A stretch of 22,639 nt of DNA from Funneliformis mosseae. Taxonomy: Eukaryota > Glomeromycota > Glomeromycetes > Glomerales > Glomeraceae. The DNA lies in NCBI GenBank assembly GCA_910592005.1, contig CAJVPP010001117.1:1-22639 (forward strand), in the 5' to 3' direction. The notes under the pieces were generated by a model. It searched no databases. It saw only the letters and a program-made list of their open reading frames with translations, and had not been told where the DNA came from. Both the position numbers and the translations under genes were made by a program. How positions within the stretch are numbered: the stretch's first letter is position 1; the number at the start of each line of letters is the position of its first letter. Below, one piece after another: positions 1-9,656 of this stretch.

Positions 1-1530
1 AATCTATAAAATAAGATAAATAAAATTAATTTAAAATTTAAAATTATTAAATATAATTAAATTATTTATTACTTACAATTTCTAATGGTATTTTATACCT
101 TATAATAGAAAATACATAATCATATATTATATGTCAATGCGTCTTTATCCATTATTTATGACCTTCACCTTCAATTAAATTTTTCTCAGATAATTTATTA
201 AAAGTATCACCTATAATATAATTTAAATTAATAATATTAATAAAAGAATTTATTAAAATAATAAATAATAATAAATTTTTATTTACATACCTACAAGATA
301 ACATTTTTTAAAATAAGTAATTAAAGTATTACAGTGTTTAAGTATTCTATCTGTAAATGAAGTATTATAAATATCTTTTAAAATTAAATTAATAGCATAT
401 GCTATTACATTTAATATTTAAAATACTTGGATATTTTTTAGTAATAATTTGTTGCACAGCTTGAATATTAGGACCAGCATCTGTTATAATAGCAGATATT
501 TTTTCTGATCCAACTTTTTCTAAAACTAAAACTATTTTTTCTTCTAATAGTTCTTTAATATGTTTTTCATTAAATAAGTTTCGAAGACTTCATAAATATT
601 AATAATAATCAGATGTATATAAAATAAAATTCTAAATTAATTTATTAGAAAGATTACTCCATTCATTATAAGTTAAATAATTAATTATTTATAATTTTTA
701 ATGTTAGATTTTCAGAATTTTTTAATTTTTTAATTATTTCTTAATTAATAAAAGCTGTTTCTTATGTTAAATGTCATTCAAAAAGAATATTTTTTGATAG
801 AGGTTCATATGCTAGACGTAAAATTTTTAACAGTTTAATAAAGAATGAATTTTTAATAATGTGAAAAGAAATTCCATAAATAATAAATGCTTTTAATAAT
901 GTGCGAGTTATTTTTTTAATATGTTTAGATATAAGTTTAGTACTTTTAATATAATTAAAAAGTTTTGTTTGAGATAGCTGAAATAGTTGGTAATCAAGTT
1001 TTTATTTTTTTGAAGAAAACTCACTAGTTTCACCTGCTTTTATTGCTAAATATTTAAAAAAAAAAGTCCCAAATTTCTGCCAGAACTTATACATATAAAT
1101 TTCCTAAGTAGTCTTTAAGAGTTGCTGGTAAGCCTTTATATCAAAAGGCTTCACAAAAATTACATATCACATTCTAATGACCTTTGAAATTTGCTTTTCT
1201 TATTGAACATATGTTTCTCAAACTATTAATTTAGGTTTTTCACTAACTTTTCATTTAGGCAATGAAGTATCATCAGTTGAAATACTTGAATTAGCCTCTA
1301 TTTTATAAGATGTGAATGCATTAATATTTGTCTTACTAATAATATTATATATTTGATTTCACGTGAATAATTAAGTTTTAGAGAATTTCAATTAATTCAG
1401 ATTGAATTTCAGATTTAGGTAGTATCGAACTCAATCAAACATTTCAGAAATTTTTTGTTGAGGTATAACTAATATTGCCTAGATTTCAGATTCAGATTAG
1501 GCATAATTATCAGGTTTCGCTTGAACCTTT
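1..1530 (-). pseudogene. hAT-family transposase relic (BED zinc finger + DUF659-like core), runs off left edge
   Basis: The minus strand carries decayed blocks in the order expected for a hAT cut-and-paste transposase. From high to low coordinate these are: a degraded N-terminus; a BED-type zinc finger near 1081-1200 (CNFC, with the neighbouring Trp positions now stops); a block near 760-960 resembling the conserved hAT stretch (LLKAF, GISFHIIKNSFF); and a DUF659-like core near 360-570 with ITDAGPN, its Asp codon at 479-481, then KKYPSILN and a decayed Cys/His stretch. A further block at 100-180 (WIKTH, Trp to stop, HIIYDY) matches the usual continuation. Stops and frameshifts are frequent, so it is not functional. 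The C-terminal dimerisation region would lie left of position 1. Family assignment rests on motif recognition only. No terminal inverted repeat was identified. Confidence 0.7.
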
Positions 1531-2450
1531 AATATGAGACAACTTTGAATACAAATTTATTGTTTAATATAAAAGTTAAATAGAATGAAAAGATATCCTT
1601 CTAAAATTAAAAAAGTAATTAAGATTTTGCAAGTTAAGATTTTAGAAATTAAAGGTGATAAATTTTGAACTCAAAAATTTAAAATAATTATGTTAAAGAT
1701 CATCTTATTTTAATAAATAAGTGAATTATTAAGTTTTAAATGGTTAAATCAAGGGCAAAGAATAGAAATTAAAATTGAAAATTTTCTAGTAAAAATGAAA
1801 AACTTATAAAAAAATTCAATAGAAAAGTTAAAATTGCTCATTACATTTATATTAAAACTAATGAAACTATACAAATTGTATACAAAAGTATATATAAATA
1901 TATAAAATTTTTTATGTGTGCATTATATATGTAATAATTTTAAGTTATATGTAAAATTTAATGCTTCAAATATCAAATTTCAAATACTAAATACACTATT
2001 TATTTTAATAAAATTATGCTAAATTAGATTTTTCTATTTTATTTCTTTTTTAATAACATTTTTAAGCTATAAAATATAAGATACAAACATATGTAAAATA
2101 CTTATTAAATAAATTATTAATTAAAAATTAAAAATCTAGAAATGTAAATAAAAAAATACATAATTTTTATGCAATTGTTAGCCAATTATATTTTGATGAT
2201 CATCATAAATGTCAACCAATGAAATTGATGCTTCAAACTAACCAATCAATTAACTAGTTTAATTTATTTTTATTTACCCGAAAAAAATAAAAAAGTGATT
2301 TTTGGCGATAAACGTTATTTCTGCCAACAAAAAATTTACTCTCTATTTATGTCTTCTATAACAATTAATTACCGTAAAACGAACAAACATTATTTCTGCC
2401 AACAAAAATTTATCAATAAAAAATATTAAATACTCAAACTCAGACCTTAC
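1530..2450. other. AT-rich intergenic stretch without recognisable gene
   Basis: No sustained reading frame is seen on either strand. Composition is mostly A/T with homopolymer runs. The only structure noted is the direct repeat near 2311-2414. Two CCAAT-type words occur at about 2208-2260. Confidence 0.5.
2311..2414 (+). repeat. Pair of ~30 bp imperfect direct repeats, 75 bp apart
   Basis: The word TTATTTCTGCCAACAAAAA starts at 2315 and again at 2390. The flanks are also similar (AAACG / AAACA before, ATTTA after). The two copies lie in an otherwise AT-rich stretch. Origin unknown: it could be a short tandem duplication or the border of a decayed insertion. Confidence 0.7.
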
Positions 2451-2459
2451 CTATACCTA

Positions 2460-2960
2460 TATAATTTTTTTCCCAGAAAAGGAATGAAATAGAGAGAAAA
2501 AAGGTTGAATAAGATAAATAAAGATAAAGAAAAAGAACCGGAAAAAAATGGATTCTTTAAAAAAGTTTAAAAAGATGAAGCTGTCGAAAAGAACTAGAGG
2601 AGGAAAGAGGTTGAAATAGATGGAGAAAATATATTTTAGACTTGGAAATTGGGTTCGATAAACTTCGAGCCCAAAAAATCTTAACTTGCAAAATCTTGAT
2701 GTCTTCAATTTTAGAAGGCTATCTTTTCATTTTTCTCCATCTTGATACCAAGAATATGGCTCGACTAAAAATACAAATCGATCGTCTAACACAAGAATTG
2801 GTTGAATTGAACCAGAAGAAAGAAGTTTGAAAAGTGGCCATCAAGGAGAAATAAAAAGGTTGGGAACTTTTCAGAAGATAATGGTAGAAAAGGATTAGGC
2901 TATTGAAATGCGAAAGGATGGAGCAACGATTGAAATCTGTAGTAAATAGCTATTACTATT
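2460..2960 (+). pseudogene. Lysine-rich/coiled-coil coding remnant, unrecognised
   Basis: This stretch has clearly higher GC and purine content than its surroundings. The plus strand reads as charged protein-like blocks in more than one frame. Near 2550-2620 there is a Lys/Arg-rich block (KKFKKMKLSKRTRGGKR). At 2642-2830 there is a 62-codon frame whose last 25 residues form a short amphipathic, coiled-coil-like segment (ARLKIQIDRL, LVELNQKK), ending at TGA. More charged sequence with stops follows to about 2930. I do not recognise the family. It may be a decayed gene or the tail of an old repeat, and the 62-residue frame on its own is probably not a gene. Confidence 0.3.
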
Positions 2961-3149
2961 AGTAATTTTATAGTTATATTAATTATCTTAATTTATATGA
3001 GTTATAATATTTGTATTTTGATTAGTGTTTTTTATATATATATATAGTATATGTTTCTAGACCGTGTTTATTATCAAAATAAAAGCATCTATAAATCATA
3101 AACTTTTATTTTTTATAATCCTATTCTCCTACATCTAAATTTTTACTTA

Positions 3150-3470
3150 ATAATAGAATATATCAAGTAAATTTCAAGACAAAATGAATTAATAATCGTG
3201 TCTTCATTTTCAGCCATCCAAGTAGCCAACCTAAATGCTAATATCTTCATGATCGGAACATCGGAACATGTAATTCAGCACCGAGAAATAAAAAAATCTA
3301 TCAGATAGAATTTCACGCTAAACGTTGTAAAATTTTCCTTATCAAATTCTTAAACATCCATGAATAACAACGTGTTTGTGAAAAAAAAAGACGTCATCTA
3401 GCCACTTCATGATCAAAAGAACAACTTTAATACATACAGTTATGTACTTATGAACTATGTACATGAAATA
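3150..3470 (+). repeat. Direct duplication, copy A
   Basis: This block shares ordered anchors with 5000-5465 in the same orientation. Anchors are TTTTCAGCCAT.CAAGTA near 3210, CAGCACCGAGAAA at 3276-3288, TTGTAAA(A)TTTTCCTTATCA at 3325-3344, and AAAAGAACA..TTAATACA near 3414-3433. Copy A is shorter because of internal deletions. The copies are about 1.9-2.0 kb apart and bracket the NRPS-like relic. Strand is arbitrary. Confidence 0.75.
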
Positions 3471-3542
3471 TTATATATCTTCAAGGATAATTTTTATAAA
3501 CAATTACAAAAATTAGCACAATCTTTAATAACGCGATTGCAA

Positions 3543-3770
3543 CTACGCTTGTCCAGTTGAATCAATCCATATCCGTGACTTCATCCATGCTAAGCATTGA
3601 CCTATAACTTGTATAATAAATTCTTTTCTTTCATCACGATCAACTAGTAAAGGTTTGAATGCACTAAGGCAAGATTTAGCACTTAAGAGTTCCCAAGCAT
3701 TCGCTATTTTAGGATTTAAGATAAAGATAATAGCACAACTTAAAAATTTGTCAAATTCACCATTTTATTA
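3543..3770 (-). CDS. Open C-terminal segment after the carrier domain, unrecognised
   Basis: About 70 codons without a stop on the minus strand, ending at TAG (3543-3545). They read like genuine protein (NGEFDKFLSCAI, ILNPKIANAWELLSAK, DERKEFIIQVIGQC, WIDSTGQA). The NPKxxxAWExL word recalls a TPR or a prenyltransferase-alpha repeat, but one motif is not enough to assign a family. It lies just downstream of the carrier-protein remnant on the same strand. It may therefore be the last exon of the same gene or the tail of a neighbouring one. It has no start codon of its own that I would trust. Treated as a partial coding segment. Confidence 0.4.
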
Positions 3771-4427
3771 AAAGTGCTTAATTTGTATGCCGATCATCGT
3801 ATTAACCCCACTAACTGATATTATTCTATAATCAATAAAAATTAACTAATATATACAAATGTATATAATCTCCATTATGAATCACGACATCACGACATGA
3901 TCACGTTCTGCAAGGACAATTCCTAGTTCAAAATTTAATCTTTTGTTGCTTCAATTGAATTTCCACCAAGATCAAAGAAATTAATCAGTATATACTGTAT
4001 TGGAAAAGGTCGAGTCCAAAAATCATGAATTTATAGTTCGCATTAGCTCTAGTAGTTGACTTTGATGTATTTCGGCAACGTCAGGTAAAGATATGCAGGC
4101 TTCTCTACTTGTTTCAATAGCTTTTACTAAGAGGAACGAATAATAAACCAAATTTATTAATTATCTATGTTATAATGAAAGAAAAGCTAATAAATTATTT
4201 GCAACTTATTACCATATGATAACGCTATAACTTGGAATTTCATTTTAAATATTCACTTATTTGTTTAATAAATCTATGCTTTTTTTTTGCTTGCCAACTG
4301 TTTCCTCAATAGAACTCACAAAATATGACAGTCTATAGGAACAAAATAACCAACAAGTGTTTGTTCCTCATATTTATCTCTACGAACTACCTATCTCAAC
4401 AAGTTCAGTAGTTCTAAATCCTCGGTA

Positions 4428-4468
<41 letters not shown>
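4428..4468. repeat. T14-A27 self-complementary homopolymer tract
   Basis: Fourteen T are followed directly by 27 A. A 14 bp perfect inverted repeat with no loop is therefore possible on either strand. The tract sits inside the NRPS-like relic, between the A7-like and A8-like blocks. Confidence 0.9.
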
Positions 4469-4469
<1 letters not shown>

Positions 4470-4999
4470 TGAAAATGAAAATTTTTTAAGACCATAAACT
4501 ACAAGAATATGTATATTAAAAATATTATTATGCCACTTCCGCCATCTCTGTCATGGACCTTATTGCTAAACCAATCCTTCTTTATAATATTTACCCCAAA
4601 AAGCCAGTTTTTCTAAACTTAATATATCTCCTATATATCTATATTTGTTCCGCATCCTTCAAATAAAAAATTTCGCTTCGAGAGCGGATTGGGGTGATTT
4701 TTACTTCTCTATATCACGTCTCAGCAAATCCCCAGTTATAACTATCAATACTACATGAAAATCTTGTTGACAACGAGCAATCTGTAACTATTAAGTAACT
4801 ATACATGATAAGAATGCGGTGCAGAAGGAGGGAACAAAATAAGAAACAGACCTCTGTATCTGTTGTTCCATACACTTTTATAATGTTGGTATTGGATTGA
4901 AAGGTTGCGGTCACGCTTGTTTAAATATCAGAAAGCATTTCGAAGTGATCAGATTGCTAGCATTAATAGATATTAATTGACACAATCATTATTAATTAG

Positions 5000-5465
5000 A
5001 ATTAAATCAATAAATTCAAGACAAAAAAAAAAGAGCTCTACCAGTTGATGGATGGATTATTGTGTCAATTTTCAGCCATACAAGTAACCAATTTCTGTAA
5101 ATGCCCAATTGAAATACGTGGAGGAATTTCCGGGGTTTCAGTACATTTATGATATCAATGAAGCTACTCAAGCGGCTGATGACATTAAATGACAGAGGTC
5201 GATGACAAGGAATCAGATACAGCACCGAGAAACAATGAGGAAAAGACAATATGATAAGTAAACTAAACATTCCGAAAATGAATTAATAAATCAAAGATAT
5301 CAAACTTACTACTGCGCTAAAATTAGATTAAAAGCAATTTTAACATTGTAAATTTTCCTTATCAGAAAGTCAAATTCGTTGACACCCATGTATAAATAAC
5401 ATGTTATCGAAAATGATGCCTTCTAACCCTATGATAAAAAGAACATTAATACACTATAATGAAGG
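5000..5465 (+). repeat. Direct duplication, copy B
   Basis: Diverged second copy of the block at 3150-3470 in the same orientation. Anchors are the CAGCCATACAAGTA word near 5070, CAGCACCGAGAAA at 5220-5232, TTGTAAATTTTCCTTATCA from 5346, and AAAAAGAACATTAATACA near 5436-5453. It contains coherent but short reading frames on both strands: plus FQYIYDINEATQAADDIK near 5130-5190, and a minus frame across 5016-5270. None is recognised. It may be the upstream end of the broken NRPS-like gene or an unrelated repeat. Confidence 0.7.
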
Positions 5466-5631
5466 TAAAGGGAAATATAAATACATTTTGTATTTACCAT
5501 TCGAAGTTCTGGCACTTGTAAAATTTAAAATTCCAATTCTATATGGTCAAATGATTACAGCTTATTGCAAACTGAATCTAGCACATCGCACCACTGTTAA
5601 TACCCATAGTCTTATTGCAGGAATTTCTTAA
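5401..5631 (+). pseudogene. Short open frame of uncertain status (76 codons)
   Basis: A plus-strand frame from ATG to TAA. Base composition is richer than the flanks and the translation is not low-complexity (KYKYILYLPFEVLALVKFK, AHRTTVNTHSLIAG). Its first 55 bases belong to duplication copy B, whose counterpart in copy A has a premature stop. No family is recognised. It is probably a fragment of a former gene rather than a functional small protein. Confidence 0.2.
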
Positions 5632-5639
5632 TTTTAGAA

Positions 5640-6336
5640 TTTTTTTTACTTAGGAGTTAATTTCATGTAGCACAGCGACCAATAGGTGAATATTTTGACG
5701 ATCCGGTGGAATTATAGTGTTTAAAAGTGTAAAGAAAAATAAGTGAAATATTAAATTATCCAAAAAGTATAGTTTATTCTCTTTTCAAATTAGTTAACCA
5801 TTTATTTAACTTAAAGGGATAATCACAATTTAGTGCAAATTCTTAAAAATCATAGAATTAATATTAATAAATTATGTAAAATATTACTTTTACATTAATA
5901 AATATAAATTAATTACTTAAAAAATCTTTATCAATGTAGCTAATAAAATAAAAAGATTAACATAAAAGATTGGAAAATGAATAAAAAATATTATTTAAAA
6001 ATAATAGGATGAAGTTTAAAGATACTAATCAAAATAGTTCAAATCAGCTAAAAATCAGATAGCCAAATTTAAACTAATTTTAATACTATTTGGTTACGTT
6101 TTCTGATTGTCTAAATGACCAATCAGAATAAAACTTATATTAACTATAAATCAGCTTAAAATTGGCCCTAATTTAATATTAAAACAGTCAAATATGATAT
6201 CAGAATTCTTAATTCAACAATCATGTGATTATGTTTCAAATTTTCTAGAACTAATCTGAATCACATGATTAGAAATTAGCCAATAAAAATTTGAATTTTT
6301 GATAAATTTTTACACTAGCAGCTTATTAGTATTACA
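5640..6336. other. AT-rich intergenic with weak inverted and direct repeats
   Basis: No coding frame of note. AAATCAGCTxAAAAT words recur at about 6040 and 6147. A 12 bp inverted repeat AATCATGTGATT / AATCACATGATT lies at 6219-6230 and 6259-6270 with a 28 nt loop. Together these could be a decayed small non-autonomous element, but no clear ends were found. Confidence 0.4.
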
Positions 6337-6361
6337 ATACTGTATATCACATATACAGTAT
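6337..6361. repeat. 11 bp perfect inverted repeat with 3 nt loop
   Basis: ATACTGTATAT, loop CAC, ATATACAGTAT. The structure ends about 22 bp left of the TA at which the pogo/Tigger element is inserted. Confidence 0.9.
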
Positions 6362-6384
6362 GTAAAAATGTTAAAAAAATAGTA

Positions 6385-6407
6385 CAGTCATACCTCTATA
6401 TAGTCAC
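6385..6407 (+). repeat. Left terminal inverted repeat of pogo/Tigger element
   Basis: Starts with CAGTC directly after TA and matches the inverted right end at 8715-8735. Confidence 0.85.
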
Positions 6408-6852
6408 CCCCTATATAAATACAACCTCTATATAGTCAACAAGTTTTTTGCGCTAAAATTTTTAATTAAAGAAACGATCTCTATTTAGTCACAATAGGAT
6501 TATAATCACAATCATATCAACTATGTGCATCTAAACATTACAAATAACCTCTATATAATCATATTACATGATTTAATTAGAAATATAAATAGCTAAATTT
6601 AATCACAAAAAAATATCGGGAGAAAAATGTTTAAATTTCTTCTCTGTATTTTTCGTATAGTTATATAGTTGATAAAAATGTCATTAAAAAATATGTCAGT
6701 TTGGTCACGCATTTTTTTAGTGATGAATTTTGTTAACTTTTAAAATAAACTTTTCATTTGGTGAAAATATCAAAAGTACTATCAAAAGCGCTGCTATTTT
6801 ACCTAAAGTATCACTAAAAAACCACTAAAAATCACTCATCACCTATTTCAAA

Positions 6853-8630
6853 ATGCCAGTTATTCCAAGTCCAAAAAGATCACGTTCTGCAATAAGTGAT
6901 AACATAAAGTAACAAATATGTATATATTTTACAAAACCTGAAAATAAAAATAAAAGTCAACAACAAATTGCTGACTATTTTAACCAGCAAAATCAGAATC
7001 TTCATATTGGCTATTCAACAGTTTCCAAAATTTTAGGAAAGAAAGCTAAGTGGCTTGCAATTACTTCAATACTAGCTAGCTCTAAAACTTTTCGTCATAG
7101 AGAAGTTAAATATTCTCAAATTGAAATGGCATTAGGTTTATGGGTTGAAAATACAAATGCTAATATTCTTGCAGTTTCAGAAATGTTACTTAAGGAAAAG
7201 GCTTTTTTTTTGCATAAAAGCTTAATATTTCACACGACAAGATATTTTTTTCAAATAGTTGGATAAAAAAGTTCAAGAAACGGAATAATATTCATAGCTA
7301 TCGCTTACATGGTGAAGCAAATAGTACACCGTTAGAAATTCTTTCTGAGGAAAGAAAAAAATTATAAGAAATTTTGTAAGACTACACACTTGATAATATA
7401 TTCAATGCTGATAAAACTGGTCTTTTTTTTCATATAACACCTAATAAAACTCTTGCATCAGCTCCCACTCTAGGAATAAAACAGGTAACTCAATCATTTA
7501 CTTTGAATTGGAGTTTTATTATTGTTTTTTTTAAGTTTTAAAAATTTTTTTCACAAATTTTTTAGGATAAATTTCGTATTACCATTCTTTTGACTACAAA
7601 TGCTATTGGTACACAAAAACTTAAACCACTTGTAATCGGTTCCTCAAAAAATCCTAGATGTCTCTACTGAATCAATAGAAATTCCCTTCTATGCAATTAT
7701 TATGCTAATTCAAAGGCATGGATGAGAAGTGATATTTTTAGTGAATGGCTTGAATATATTAATATTATATTTCAAACACAAAATCAAAAAATATTGTTAC
7801 TTATAGATAATGTATCATCTCATTTCAATCCTGATAAGGATAATAATCAAGAAATTAAAAAAGTGGTAATTTGAATTTATCACATGTTAGAGTACATTTT
7901 CTTTCATCTAACACAACTGCTCATTTGCAACCTAGGGATGCCATAATTATTAAAAGCTTTAAAGCAATTTATAAGCAACATTATATACAACATATTCTTC
8001 ATCAATTTGAAGCAAATGTTGATTTAAAAAAGTAAGTATTTAATTTAATGTATTTATTATATTGATTTCTTAAATACTACATTTATTTAGTAAAAAAACA
8101 AATTGTTTTTAGAAATAAAATTAATGTTAAAAAAGCTATAGAATATGTTGCAAAAGCTTAGGATTTAGTAACAGTAGAGACAATTACTAATTGTTGGCGA
8201 AAAATCGGGATTTTACCAACCATTAATAATGATGATATTAATGATATTGATAATATTGATGATATTTAACAAAATGAATTAGCAATTCAAGAAAATCAAA
8301 AAATTATTAAAGATCTTTTGCAAAGATTTTCATCTATTCAAGATAAATCTTTTTTATTAGAATTAAATAAATATTTAGAAACAATTGATTTGATAATTTC
8401 AACAGAGTAAATACTAACCGATATTGAAATTATATGTTTGGTTTTAGATAAAGAATGTAATATAGTTGAATTAGATAATAGCAAATCTGATAATGAAAGT
8501 TTGGCAATAACAACACAAGAAGATTTTAACAGACTAAAAACATGGATCTAATATTTTAAAAAGCAAGATAACAAAGAAATAAATATGAAGAAAATGCGTA
8601 TTTTTAGAAAATATATGGATATTATGTGAC
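6853..8630 (+). pseudogene. pogo/Tigger-type transposase, broken, with two 81 bp introns
   Basis: This would encode the DDE-type transposase that binds the element ends and moves it. The ATG at 6853 opens an N-terminal helix-turn-helix region (QQIADYFN, GYSTVSKIL). A CENP-B/Tc5-like second DNA-binding domain follows (LNISHDKIFF, WIKKFKKRNNIHSYRLHGEA). The DDE core comes next: the first Asp in FNADKTGLFF (codon 7410-7412, the usual Glu after it now Lys), the second in LLLIDNVSSHF (7806-7808) and the third in LQPRDAIIIKSFK (7937-7939). All three catalytic Asp survive. Introns fit at 7485-7565 and 8032-8112, both 81 bp and in coherent phase. Damage includes an in-frame TAA at 6910, a frameshift at the T9 run 7203-7211, a further frameshift near 7860, and several stops. 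An acidic Asn/Asp/Ile-rich tail follows 8220. It cannot make a full protein. Confidence 0.8.
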
Positions 8631-8714
8631 AGAAGCTTGTAGAAAGTAAAAAACAAAAAACTATTATACAGTCACATATCAATATAAGCATATCATTTTT
8701 GTACACCAAACTGT

Positions 8715-8735
8715 GTGACTATAGAGGTACGACTG
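8715..8735 (-). repeat. Right terminal inverted repeat of pogo/Tigger element
   Basis: On the minus strand it reads CAGTCGTACCTCTATAGTCAC, aligning to the left end with a two-base gap. The flanking dinucleotide is TG instead of TA. Confidence 0.85.
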
Positions 8736-9110
8736 TGTTTTTTTTTGAATAAATATTATAAAAATCAGACTCTGAAAATTTTTTTTGATTAAAATTAAAA
8801 CCTACCTTATTATATTTAACCTAATAATATCAAAACTAAAATATAATAACAGATAAGAATCAAAATTTTGTTAAAAAATTCCCAGAACCTGATCTTTCTA
8901 ACAATTTTTCCAATATAATATATCATTAGAAAAATAATCAATTTTCTAAAATTTGTATATTTGATATATTATCTATACTATTTTCTTTTATTTTTTTACT
9001 TTATTTCAATTTGCATTTGATTTGAAAATATTTTCAATTTAAAATTTTATTTAAATTATAATTAATTAGGGATATTAATATAACAAATTTTCTTTTTTCA
9101 ATAACTTAAT
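8736..9110. other. AT-rich spacer; probable 3' flank of the stomatin-like gene
   Basis: No coding frame. On the minus strand AATAAA lies at 9052-9047, about 60 bases downstream of the stop of the stomatin-like gene, and is a plausible polyadenylation signal. Confidence 0.45.
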
Positions 9111-9625
9111 TTAATGTTGTTCAGAGATTTGTTGATAAACAGAAGCTGTTACAGGATCAATTTTATTTCCAGAAGGTCCTGCAACACTTCCATCCGTACT
9201 ATATGGCATGAAAATAACTTTGGTTCCTGAAGATTTGGACATTGATGACATTGTTTCAAGATATCGTATTTGCTATATAAAAGTAAATGGATAAATTTAA
9301 TATAAGGGAAGTAAATTTGTTACATTTCTTTATTTAACTTACCATAGCAGCCGGTGAGTTCAAAAGTTCTGCAGCTTGTCTCATTAATTTAGCAGCATCA
9401 ACTAAATAATTTTAAAGAATAATTAAAAAGAAAATCTTGCACAATTAAAGGACATAATATAAGTTAAAGAAATCGGAATTTACTTTCAGCCTGCGCAGCA
9501 ATAACTTTACTTTCACCAATTCTCTTTTGCTGAGCAGCCGATGAAAGAGATTCTTGTAATTCCTTAGAAAATACAATATCCTTAATTAAGATACTTTCGA
9601 CCTACAATTTATATTATTATTATTA

Positions 9626-9656
<31 letters not shown>

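Larger units (their letters stand above)
3543..4920 (-). pseudogene. NRPS-like adenylation + carrier-protein gene remnant
   Basis: Read from high to low coordinate, the minus strand shows the ordered signatures of an adenylate-forming enzyme fused to a phosphopantetheine carrier domain. KVYGTTDTE (A5-like, YGxTE type) ends at 4852. A GT-AG intron at 4782-4851 (70 bp) joins in phase 0 to ITGDLLRR (A7-like, TGD at 4728-4736). YRGFRTTELVEI (A8-like) lies at 4392-4427, and EEQTLVGYFVPID (region after A8) at 4331-4369, one frame off. A linker block (PDVAEIHQSQLLELMRTI) lies near 4030-4130. The carrier site FFDLGGNSIEATK follows, with the candidate phosphopantetheinyl Ser codon at 3957-3959. After it, 3543-3770 holds about 70 open codons ending in TAG. 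The front half of the adenylation domain is missing, and A6 appears absent since only 19 residues separate A5 from A7. Frameshifts and stops show it is broken. The substrate cannot be told. Confidence 0.65.
6385..8735 (+). mobile_element. pogo/Tigger-type (Tc1/mariner superfamily) DNA transposon, 2351 bp
   Basis: The left end CAGTCATACCTCTATATAGT is matched in inverted form at the right end (CAGTCGTACCTCTATAGTCAC on the minus strand, 8715-8735). One substitution and a 2 nt gap separate them. A TA dinucleotide (6383-6384) flanks the left end and TG flanks the right, so the second half of a TA target duplication has probably mutated. Near the left end the word CCTCTATATAGTCA recurs at 6393, 6425, about 6477 (degenerate) and 6548 (one change). 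These look like subterminal transposase-binding repeats. The transposase gene lies inside on the plus strand. The ends are largely preserved although the gene is dead. Confidence 0.85.

Noticed and set aside
2457..2708. 83-codon minus-strand open frame rich in Phe/Ile/Leu
   Set aside because: It is the complement of a purine-rich Lys/Glu-coding stretch; the hydrophobic run follows from composition.
4714..5270. Minus-strand open frames starting at 4914 and 5270 as independent small genes
   Set aside because: The first is the exon carrying YGTTDTE read through its intron. The second lies in duplication copy B without recognisable product.
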